A DNA stretch of 64,000 nt, taken from assembly GCA_016708465.1 (NCBI GenBank), contig JADJFT010000004.1, forward strand, positions 186,001 to 250,000, read 5' to 3'. Shown here piece after piece: positions 56,301 through 64,000 of the stretch. Origin of the DNA: Rhodanobacteraceae bacterium. GTDB lineage: Bacteria; Pseudomonadota; Gammaproteobacteria; Xanthomonadales; Ahniellaceae. Under the pieces are notes generated by a model, which was not told the DNA's origin, searched no databases, and saw nothing but the letters and a program-made list of their open reading frames with translations. Each line of letters opens with the position of its first letter. Within the stretch, counting starts at the first letter, position 1. The position numbers were made by a program, and so were the translations under genes.

Positions 56301-57524
56301 TGGAATGCGCCATGGTTGAATGTCGGCGACACCGCATATGCCATCGCCACCTTGAGCAGCACGCGCACGGCTGGCGGCAACCTCGGCGATGTGCTTGTTC
56401 GCATCAAACGTACCGCCGATAGCACGCCCGCACCGATGGTCCTGAATGGTCTAGGCGACAGCGAGGCCATCACACTCGCGGCCGGACAAGCCCATGAGCG
56501 CATCGTCATCGATGTGCCAGCGAATGCGACCGGTTTGCATGTCACCACCAGTGGCAGTGGCGAAGTCGATCTGTATGTCGCGAAGGCGACGTCGGCAACA
56601 ACGCCGCCGACGTTTGCAGCAGCGCCGGCCCGCGGTCTGGCTGCTGGAACCTCGATCCATGCTGGCGCCACCGAAGCGGTTGATCTGCTCGGCGCGGCGC
56701 TGACACCGGGGCGTTGGTATGTCACACCGGTGAACACTGGCAGCAGCGCGGCAATGTTCACGCTGACGGCGCAACTCGACTTCGGCGCCGGTGCCGCACG
56801 ACCACCGATGCAGAGTTACTTCAATCCGGATCGTTCCGGCCATGGCATGTTCTTGTCGCAGGCCGACAGTGCCTGGGCGCTGGTCTGGTACACCTATCTC
56901 GAAGACGGCTCGCCGACGTGGTATCTCGCTGCGAATGCCGCACCGAGCGGCAATGACGGCGTCTGGCGGGCACCGCTGTATCGATTGAGCTGGAACGGCA
57001 CAGTGTCGTATTCGAATGTCGTCGGCGAAGTGCTGCTGACGTTCGACAGCGCCTCACGCTTCACGTTCTCGTGGTTGCTCGACGGCCAGTACGGCAGTGA
57101 GCCGTTCCAGATCGGCGGCAGTGCGAGCTGTCCATCGGTCGGCGGTGCACCCGTCAGCTATTCCGGCGCCTGGGCGAACCCCAGTGAATCCGGCTGGGGC
57201 TTCAGCGTCACCGCAGTATCGGCAGCGGAAGCCGACGCCGCCTATTTGTTTGACAGCAGCGGTGTCGCACGCTGGTTGCTTGGTGTCACCACCGCGCCCG
57301 GCGCAGCCGTATCGATCCCATTGCTGCAACACCGCGGCTTCTGCCCGACCTGCGCACTCAGCAGCGTCACCACGGCATCGGTCGGTACGCTGACGCGCAC
57401 ATACACCAACAAAGCCAGTGGCACCGCGACCATCAATGCCACCTGGCAACAAGGCGTACCCGGCACCTGGTCGCGCAGCAACGCCACCCAGCAGAAAATC
57501 ACCGTCGACATGCCTTGTCAGTAA
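53369..57524 (+). CDS. Secreted subtilisin-like (S8) protease with PA domain (frame break)
   Basis: About 1384 residues. A signal peptide (RAALCASLLLAGSVQAAEV) is followed by an I9-like propeptide and the S8 catalytic domain: Asp in VGIVDSGVNTSHP (about 179), His in CGGHGTHVAS (about 250), Ser in SGTSMASPHIAGAAALLL (about 595). A PA domain (ALAGKIVICDRGEYARIEKG) is inserted between His and Ser, and beta-sandwich domains follow. The C-terminal region has a repeated Trp/Tyr-rich unit (YFNPDRSGHGMFLS; WYTYLEDGSPTWYLA) seen in Xanthomonadales exoproteins. The frame changes at 54334-54335; removing one C restores DVINFSIGGGAFD. It ends in CQ and lacks the FDGFE-type tail. Confidence 0.88.
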
Positions 57525-57532
57525 GCGAAGCG

Positions 57533-57563
57533 GATGTGCGTCGCGGTGGCCGCGGCGCACATC
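57533..57563. terminator. Long hairpin between convergent protease and kmo genes
   Basis: A 14-bp stem (GATGTGCGTCGCGG at 57533-57546 with CCGCGGCGCACATC at 57550-57563, one G-T pair) with a 3-base loop lies at the junction of two convergent genes. There is no T tract, but position and stability suggest a bidirectional transcription stop. Confidence 0.6.
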
Positions 57564-58908
57564 ACAGCAGTGGCAGCAATTCCGAATGGATGCGGCGCTC
57601 GGCTTCGGCGTAGTCGATGCCGGCGAGGTCGGTGGCAGTGCTGAGCAGGTCTTCAAGCATCTGCCATTGCACGCGGCCGCGGCGTTGCGCTTCGGCATAG
57701 CCGATGCGGTGGAACATGACCAGCGAATAGCGCGGCACGAAGCGTTCCGGATGTAGCCCTGCGAGGCTGCGTTCGAGTTGCTTGAGCAAGACAAAGCGGT
57801 CGTTGGCGACTGAGTCGCGCATTTCAACGTAGTTCTCGGTCGCCATGTCGGCGATGGCGTCGGCATTCGGTTTGCGGCGCACGTGAAATTCGGCGAATGC
57901 GCTCTCCACGTCGGAATGTTCGGCGAGCAGACGGTCGAGCTCGATACAGTCTTCGAAGGCACAGTTCATGCCCTGACCATGGAACGGCACGATGGCGTGT
58001 GCGGCGTCACCGATCAGCAGCGCACGGCCATCGATATGCCATTGATCGAGACGCAGATTCGCGAGCGCACCGGTTGGATTCCGCATGAAGTCCTGCTGAT
58101 GTGCGGGCATCAGCGGTACTGCGCTGGGAAACTCGCGGGCGAGGAATTCGCGCACGCCATCGACCGATTTCAATTCGGCGAAACTGGGCTGGCCTTCGTT
58201 GGCGAGGAACAGGGTAACGGTGAAGCTGCCGTCGATATTCGGCAGCGCGATCAGCATGTAGCCGCCGCGCGGCCAGATGTGCAGTGCGTTCGGTTCGATC
58301 AGGAAACCACCGTTCGGTGCCGCAGGGATCTCCAGTTCCTTGTAGCTGTGGCCGAGCCACTCGATATGCTCGCCGAGATCGGCCACCTTCAACATCGCCG
58401 CGCGCAACGCCGAACCGGCACCGTCGGTACCGATCACGCAGTCGAACTGCGCTCGGCAATGCACGCCGTCACTACTGCCGAAACACAGTTCGCGATGTTC
58501 GAAGTCCACCGATTCGAGCGCACTATCGAAATGAAATTGTGCGCCAGAATCTGCGGCCGCTTGCAGCACGCTGGTATTGAGTCGTCCGCGGTTGACCGAC
58601 CAGATCACTTCGGAATCATCCTTGCCGTAGCGCATGAAGCGTTCAGCTTCGCCGAGTTCATGCACCATGCGACCGCGCATCATTATCGCTTGGTCCATTA
58701 CCGTGCGCTCCAAACCCGCCACGCGCAGCCCGTGCAGACCGCGCTCGGCCAGCGCCAGGTTGATCGAGCGCCCACCCAAGTAGCCGACACTGCGTGGGTC
58801 CGGTCGGCGCTCGAATACGCGCACTGAAGCACCACGGCGCACCAGCAACAAAGCCAACAAACTACCGGCAAGGCCCGCACCGATCAGGGTGTATTCGCGC
58901 TTCGACAT
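57562..58908 (-). CDS. kmo: Kynurenine 3-monooxygenase
   Basis: 448 residues, FAD aromatic hydroxylase. YTLIGAGLAGSLLALLLVRR is the FAD motif, RRPDPRSVGYLGGRSINLAL the KMO-specific follow-on, and LLIGDAAHAIVPFHGQGMNC the GD motif with substrate loop. It makes 3-hydroxykynurenine from kynurenine, towards quinolinate/NAD or tryptophan breakdown. The ATG at 58908 is chosen because MSKREYTLIGAG fits the family; longer upstream sequence is antisense to apaG. No other kynurenine-pathway gene is in the window. Confidence 0.92.
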   Translation of the reverse strand: MSKREYTLIGAGLAGSLLALLLVRRGASVRVFERRPDPRSVGYLGGRSINLALAERGLHGLRVAGLERTVMDQAIMMRGRMVHELGEAERFMRYGKDDSEVIWSVNRGRLNTSVLQAAADSGAQFHFDSALESVDFEHRELCFGSSDGVHCRAQFDCVIGTDGAGSALRAAMLKVADLGEHIEWLGHSYKELEIPAAPNGGFLIEPNALHIWPRGGYMLIALPNIDGSFTVTLFLANEGQPSFAELKSVDGVREFLAREFPSAVPLMPAHQQDFMRNPTGALANLRLDQWHIDGRALLIGDAAHAIVPFHGQGMNCAFEDCIELDRLLAEHSDVESAFAEFHVRRKPNADAIADMATENYVEMRDSVANDRFVLLKQLERSLAGLHPERFVPRYSLVMFHRIGYAEAQRRGRVQWQMLEDLLSTATDLAGIDYAEAERRIHSELLPLL

Positions 58909-58998
58909 GAATGCTTCCGGATCATCAGGTACGCGATCATAGCGATTGGTTGCAACGGAAAGATTGATTGGCGGGCACAAGCTCACGACAATCGCCGC

Positions 58999-59382
58999 AT
59001 GACCTCTCCTTCGTTCTACTGCATCGGCGTGGCCGCTGTGCCGCGATTTCTCGAAGAACAATCGCAGCCGGAGCACGGTCGCTATGCGTTCGCCTACACC
59101 ATCACAATTCGCAACGAAGGTGTTCTGCCGGCCAAATTGCTGACACGCCATTGGTTCATTACCGACGCGAACGGCAAAGTCGAGGAAGTGCGCGGCGCGG
59201 GTGTGGTTGGGGAGCACCCGCATCTGGCCCCAGGCGAGAGCTTCGAGTACACATCCGGTGCGGTGCTGGGAACGCCCGTCGGTACCATGCAAGGCAGCTA
59301 CCAGATGATCGCCGACGATGGCACCACATTCGATGCGCTGATTCCACGGTTCACGCTCTCCGTGCCACGCACGCTGCACTGA
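58999..59382 (+). CDS. apaG: ApaG (Co2+/Mg2+ efflux-associated) protein
   Basis: 127 residues with a single Ig/fibronectin-like fold. Family features are YAFAYTITIRNEGVLPAKLL, TRHWFITDANGKVEEVRGAG then VVGEHPHLAPGESFEYTSGA. The G-x-G-x2-G-x2-P glycine motif is GAGVVGEHP. Overlaps apaH by one base (TGATG). The usual upstream rsmA/ksgA gene is absent here. Confidence 0.95.
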   Translation: MTSPSFYCIGVAAVPRFLEEQSQPEHGRYAFAYTITIRNEGVLPAKLLTRHWFITDANGKVEEVRGAGVVGEHPHLAPGESFEYTSGAVLGTPVGTMQGSYQMIADDGTTFDALIPRFTLSVPRTLH

Positions 59383-60230
59383 TGGCCATCTATGCCATCG
59401 GCGACGTGCAGGGTTGTTATGACGCGCTCGCGCGCCTGCTCGAGCATTTGAATTTCGATAGCGCCCGTGACCGCTTGTGGTTCTGCGGCGACCTCGTCAA
59501 TCGTGGCGGCAACTCTCTGGAAGTGCTGCGGCTGGTGCGTTCGCTGGACACGCAATCCGTCGTGGTCCTCGGCAATCATGACCTCAGTCTGTTGGCGATA
59601 TCCGAGCGCAAGGATGCCGACCAACGCCGCGCCAATATCGATCTGGCGCGCGTGCTGATGGCGGCGGATCGCGAAGAATTACTGACCTGGCTGCGCCATC
59701 GCCCGTTGCTGCATATCGACCGTGAGCTTGGTTTCGCGATGGTGCATGCGGGCTTGGCACCGCGCTGGACCTTGAATATCGCCAAGGCACGCGCCACCGA
59801 GGTCGAACGCAAATTGCAAGGCGATGACTACCGCAAGCTGCTTAAGGGCATGTTCGGTGATCGTCCGGCGATCTGGTCGAAAAGTCTCGATGGCATCGAT
59901 CGTCTGCGCGCCATCATTAACGTGATGACGCGTATGCGCTTTTGTGCGGTTGGCGGACGTATGGATTTCGCCGCCAAAGGCGCGCCAGGTACCCAGCAGC
60001 CAGGCTTGTATCCGTGGTTCGAAGTGCCGGGGCACGCGCCGCGCGAGCTGCCGATCATTTGTGGCCATTGGTCCACCTTGGGCTTGTTCCAGGGGATTGG
60101 CATCTACGCCATCGACACCGGTGCGGTCTGGGGCGGCAAGCTGACCGCACTCGAACTTGGCCCTGAACCACGCGTTCATGCGGTGCAATGCGAGGCGCGC
60201 TTTGCGCCACGCGATCGGTTCGGCGACTGA
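59382..60230 (+). CDS. apaH: Symmetrical diadenosine tetraphosphatase ApaH
   Basis: 282 residues, metallophosphatase that cleaves Ap4A to two ADP and decaps Np4-capped RNA. Metal motifs are AIGDVQGC, FCGDLVNRG and VVLGNHDLSLLA, with later MVHAGLAPRW and ICGHWSTLGL. Coupled to apaG by a one-base overlap. Intact. Confidence 0.95.
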   Translation: MAIYAIGDVQGCYDALARLLEHLNFDSARDRLWFCGDLVNRGGNSLEVLRLVRSLDTQSVVVLGNHDLSLLAISERKDADQRRANIDLARVLMAADREELLTWLRHRPLLHIDRELGFAMVHAGLAPRWTLNIAKARATEVERKLQGDDYRKLLKGMFGDRPAIWSKSLDGIDRLRAIINVMTRMRFCAVGGRMDFAAKGAPGTQQPGLYPWFEVPGHAPRELPIICGHWSTLGLFQGIGIYAIDTGAVWGGKLTALELGPEPRVHAVQCEARFAPRDRFGD

Positions 60231-60291
60231 ATTCAGCAGCGAATCGGCGCATGCGTCACGAATGTTGCGGCAATGAAACGCGCGGTCGGCA

Positions 60292-63169
60292 GTGGCATCG
60301 GTCATAATCCGCCCCCGCCACGCACTGTCCCCCATCTCGAATTTTGTTCCCGGACAACGCTGGATCTCGAATGCCGAGCCTGAACTTGGTCTCGGCACCG
60401 TTTTGCGGGTTGAAGGCCGCATGGTCCAACTGGTCTATGCCCGAACCGCCACGGTGCGCCAATACGCCATTCATTCCGCGCCGCTGACGCGAACCCAGTT
60501 CCGCGTCGGCGACATGATCATGCTGTCCGGCAAGCCGCACCGGGTTGATGCCGTCGATCAGCGCGAAGGCCTGTTTGACTACCTCGTGCATGGCCACGCA
60601 TTTTGCGAAACCGCGCTCGACGATTTGCAGAACGTGTCCAAGGCCGAGGATCGGCTGAGCCAAGGGCGCGTCGATCGTAACGACCAGTTCGAATTCCGCG
60701 TCGATGCGCTGATGCAGCGCGCGCGCGCGCGTCGCAGCCCGGCCTTTGGTCTGCAGAGTGCGCGCGTCGACCTGATTCCGCACCAGCTGAAGGTTGCGCA
60801 AATCGTTGCCGACCGGCGTCCGCCGAGAGTGTTGCTGGCGGACGAAGTCGGCCTTGGCAAGACCATCGAGGCCGGCTTGATCATCGCGCGCCAGATTGCC
60901 AGTGGCCGTGCCGGGCGCGTACTCGTGCTGGTGCCGGAAACGCTGGTGTACCAGTGGTTCGTAGAACTGCTGCGCCGCTTCAACCTGAGTTTCTCGATCT
61001 ACGACGCCGAGCGCGTCGAAGCGATCGAGTTGAATTCGGACGGTCGCAATCCGTTCCAGGACGATGAACTGGTCATTACCGACACCGCCTTCATCGTTGC
61101 CAACCCGGAGCGCGCCAAACAGTTGGTCACCGCTGGATGGGACCTGATGGTGATCGACGAGGCGCATCATTTGTCGTGGTCGCCGGAGGATGAAAGTTCC
61201 GAATATGTGCTCGCCGAGGCCTTGGCCAAGCGCGTCCCGGGTGTGGTGTTGTTAACGGCGACGCCGGAACAACTCGGCCGTACCGGTCATTTCGCGCGCC
61301 TGCGTCTGCTCGATCCGGCGCGTTACCACGATCTCGCCGCGTTTCAGGACGAGACCGCCGAGTACGCGAAGCTGTCGGCTTTGGCGGCGGCGCTGATCGA
61401 TGGCAGCCAATTGGGCATCGAGGAACAACACACACTGACCGCGACGCTCGGCGACACCGCGCAACGGCCTGAAGACGATGAGGCACGTGACGCCATGCTC
61501 GCGGCGCTGATTGACCGCCACGGCACCGGTCGTGTGATGTTTCGCAATCGCCGCGCCGTAGTCGGTGGTTTTCCGAAGCGCTTGCCGCAGATCGTCACGC
61601 TGCCGGACGAACAACTGGACGACGACTTGCGCGGCCATCTGTTGGCCGAGTTCCAGAGCGATGTCGATGTCCATGCGCATGCGTTGCCGTTGAATTACGC
61701 AAAGGACCCGCGCTTGGCGTGGTTGGTCGCGTTGCTGGAAGAATTCCCAGCTGACAAATTCCTGTTGATCTGCCGCAGTCAGGCCAAGGTGCTGGCTCTG
61801 GAAGAAGCGCTGCGTGCCGCGACCGGCGTGCAGGTGGCGCGCTTCCACGAAGGCATGAGCATCATTCAGCGCGACCGCAATGCCGCATTCTTCCAGAGCC
61901 CGGAAGGCGCTCGCTTGCTGCTGTGTGCCGAGATCGGTTCGGAAGGGCGCAACTTCCAGTTCGCGCATCATCTGGTGTTCTGGGATCTGCCGCCGGACCC
62001 CGACCAGTTGGAGCAGCGCATCGGCCGTCTCGACCGCATCGGCCAGCGCCGCGACGTCAACCTGCATTTTGCGAAATTCCGCCAAAGTGCCCAGGAAGCG
62101 CTGGTGCGCTGGTTCGACGAAGGTCTGGATGCGTTTCGCAGCAGTCCGCAAGATGGCCGCGAGCTGTTGCGTCGCTTCGGCGCCGAATTGGTGCATGTCG
62201 CGCGCGAATACGCCGCCGGTCACTCGGCGGCAGAGGAAGCCCTTGATGCCTTGATCAAGCGCACGCAACTTGCGCATCGCGAACTGGCCTTGGCCATTCA
62301 GCAGGGCCGTGATCGTCTGCTCGAGTTGGCGACTCAGCGTGCGGCACCGGATGCGTTACTGCAACGCGCCCTGTGCGAGGACGACGGTGATGTTGCGCGC
62401 GATGAATTCCTGCTCAAACTGTTCGAGCAATTCGGTATCAGCGCTGAAGATCTCAGCGATACGATCCATCTGCTCGATCCCGAATACCTCAGCACCGAAG
62501 GGTTCCCCGGTTTTGACAATGGTCCGCGCCAGGCAACATTTGATCGTGCCACCGCGTTGATGCGCGAGGATGTGTTGTTCCTTCGCGTCGACCATCCGAT
62601 GGTGCAGGGCGCGCTTGATTTGTTGCTCAGCGCTGAGACCGGGAATGCCGCCTTCCTCGTTGATCCGGCACTGCCGGCACGCACGGCCTTGCTGGAGGCG
62701 ATCTTCCTGCTCGAATGTGTGGCACCGGCAAAGTTGCATGTTGATCGCTTCCTGCCACCGCTACCGCTGCGTGCGGTGGTTGATTCGCGATTGACCGAGC
62801 GCCCGGACTTTCAGCCGTCGGACGATGCACGCCGCAAGTCCGGCGAGATCAGTGTCGATCTGGAGCAAACTGCGCAAAGTGCTGAACCAATTGGTGCCGC
62901 CGATGCTGAAAACCGCCCAGGCCAAGGTGGAGCGCCTTTCGCGCCGGGAAGTCGAGACGGCGATGCTTGCTGCAGACCAACGCCTCGACACCGAGATCGA
63001 ACGCCTGATCGCGCTGGCTCAGGTCAATCCCGGCGTGCGTGCCGAGGAGATCGCCGCCGCGACCGACGAGAAACAGCAGTTGCACGACCTGTTGCCGGAA
63101 TCGCGCGTTCGTCTTGATGCCGTGCGTCTGATTGTCAGCCCGGATTTTCTGGCGCTGGCCGTTCGTTAG
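60292..63169 (+). CDS. rapA: RNA polymerase-associated SWI2/SNF2 ATPase RapA (frame break)
   Basis: About 959 residues after correction. An N-terminal Tudor-like domain (FVPGQRWISNAEPELGLGTV) is followed by the SNF2 helicase: motif I LLADEVGLGKTIEAGLI, motif II VIDEAHHL, TATPEQLGRTGHFARL, motif VI EQRIGRLDRIGQ. It recycles RNA polymerase by releasing it from post-termination complexes. Frame is lost somewhere in about 62825-62870 and regained as LRKVLNQLVPPML to the stop at 63169; the change fits one extra or two missing bases. The first in-frame start is a GTG at 60292; a CTG nearer to FVPGQRW also lies upstream of the conserved region, so the start is uncertain. Confidence 0.9.
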
Positions 63170-63205
63170 TCGCTGGAATCACTTCACCCAAGTGCAGCGA
63201 CCGCA

Positions 63206-63793
63206 TCACCGCGTGCGAAGTGCCCGTTGCGCAATGATCTGCTCGGCGACGTCGAGCACCGTGTTCGCAGGCAACATTGCGTCGATGACAGGTACCGTCG
63301 GCAACGGTCGTTCGAAGCGTTCCAGCACTGCATCGACCAGAGCTGGTGTGCGGTCGTCGGCTGGGTGGTAACGCCCGGAACGACGGTCGGCACCAATGCG
63401 CGCCTTCGCGACCTCGGACGGCAGGTCGAGCCAAATCGGAATCAGGATCAGATCGTACTTTGCAGCGATGCGAGCGACGCGATCAAGGTCGGCACGACGC
63501 GAGAACGTGATGCCATCGATCACCGTCGACTCGCCCAGCGCGCCATTCACTTCCACCGACAGCAGCAGGGCGTGGAAGGCGGCACGCTTTTCCGGCAGCG
63601 AATAGCTGCAGTGCGGGAACAGGGCGCGCGCGATGATGTCGCGATTGGCGATGCGCAGATCAATGCGTTCCGCCAGCGCGTTGGCCAGCGTCGACTTGCC
63701 GGCACCGGGCAGCCCCATCAGGGCGACAACGATCGGGCGTACCCAGTGCGGATGGCGGGCGCGCGGTGCCGGCGGCAGGTAAGTCGCGTTCAT
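63206..63793 (-). CDS. P-loop kinase of AAA_33/zeta-toxin-like type
   Basis: 195 residues. Walker A is in VVALMGLPGAGKSTLANALA, and a DGITFSRRADL segment acts as second motif; LILIPIWLDLPSEVAKARI and RSGRYHPADD resemble the lid of small-molecule or nucleotide kinases. The ATG at 63793 gives a sensible N-terminus; the longer open frame overlaps the divergent gene. Without an antitoxin neighbour, a metabolic kinase is more likely than a toxin. Substrate unknown. Convergent with rapA. Confidence 0.72.
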   Translation of the reverse strand: MNATYLPPAPRARHPHWVRPIVVALMGLPGAGKSTLANALAERIDLRIANRDIIARALFPHCSYSLPEKRAAFHALLLSVEVNGALGESTVIDGITFSRRADLDRVARIAAKYDLILIPIWLDLPSEVAKARIGADRRSGRYHPADDRTPALVDAVLERFERPLPTVPVIDAMLPANTVLDVAEQIIAQRALRTR

Positions 63794-63871
63794 GGGCAGA
63801 GCATAGCGGCGTGTGCTGGCGCTGGTCAGCGCGCATCTTCGTCGGCACACTTGCAGGCCGCGAGGAAGCCC

Positions 63872-64000
63872 ATGATCCGACGCCTGCTGCAACGCTATTT
63901 CGTCACCGGCCTGTTGACGCTGATCCCGATCTGGCTCACCTGGATCGTGTTCAAGTTCGTATTTCAGGGCTTATCGATGGTTTCGGCGCCGTGGATTCAG
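63872..64000 (+). CDS. DUF502-family membrane protein, N-terminal part
   Basis: The first 43 codons lie in the window; the gene runs off the right edge. MIRRLLQRYFVTGLLTLIPI then WLTWIVFKFVFQGL is the characteristic N-terminus of DUF502 inner-membrane proteins, with a first membrane helix. GAGGAAG precedes the ATG. Divergent from the P-loop kinase by 78 bp. Function unknown. Confidence 0.85.
   Translation, partial: MIRRLLQRYFVTGLLTLIPIWLTWIVFKFVFQGLSMVSAPWIQ

Noticed and set aside
63206..63793. Zeta-type toxin of a toxin-antitoxin pair
   Set aside because: No small antitoxin gene is adjacent, and the neighbours are rapA and a DUF502 gene. A metabolic P-loop kinase is simpler.

Overview
The window is GC-rich and gene-dense. 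Gene content and protein style point to a gammaproteobacterium of the Xanthomonadales, probably Rhodanobacteraceae or Lysobacteraceae. Indicators are the PyrD, QueA and Zur sequences, the Sig-70_X6-type ECF sigma factor paired with a TPR Ser/Thr kinase, and large secreted Calx-beta, beta-helix and SBBP proteins. This placement is inference from protein resemblance only. No rRNA, tRNA, CRISPR array, insertion sequence or prophage was seen. No gene-free gap exceeds about 200 bp.

Layout. 1-5737: housekeeping block (partial pyrD on minus; queA-tgt, gltX, zur and an exported AstE/AspA-like zinc enzyme on plus). 5800-14251: three large secreted-protein genes on minus (a PL1-type pectate-lyase-like protein, an SBBP/Calx-beta protein and a giant parallel beta-helix/Calx-beta protein). 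All three end in a similar short tail of the type F-x-[DN]-[GS]-F-E, and two share a near-identical 385-bp 3' cassette. 14369-17694: ECF sigma factor translationally overlapping a transmembrane Ser/Thr kinase, divergent from the giant protein. 17752-19023: a VOC protein and rluF.

19040-39929 is a polyamine/agmatine catabolism island: speB, ald and a beta-alanine-type transaminase on minus; puuR-puuC on plus; puuB-puuA on minus; puuD, a second puuA-like ligase, spuC, potFGHI and a succinate-semialdehyde dehydrogenase on plus. A glycosyltransferase and another secreted beta-helix protein with a similar tail sit inside it. Together these can import putrescine, make it from agmatine, route it through both gamma-glutamylation and direct transamination, and finish at succinate. 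Alanine dehydrogenase would regenerate the pyruvate used by the transaminases.

39991-45736: an LprI-like protein, an acyl-CoA dehydrogenase, a LEA14-like lipoprotein, a damaged SlyD-type FKBP, a DUF11 protein with an IPTL-CTERM-like anchor, and a small exported coiled-coil protein. 45847-53168: complete cytochrome c maturation operon ccmABCDEFGHI running into pssA. 53369-64000: subtilisin-like protease, kmo, apaG-apaH, rapA, a P-loop kinase and the start of a DUF502 membrane protein.

Base-level caution: twelve otherwise well-conserved genes carry a frame break or an internal stop (thirteen lesions). Many lie in short homopolymers or dinucleotide repeats, so sequencing or assembly error is the simplest explanation. 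Affected genes are annotated over their full reconstructed span, with the break position given.
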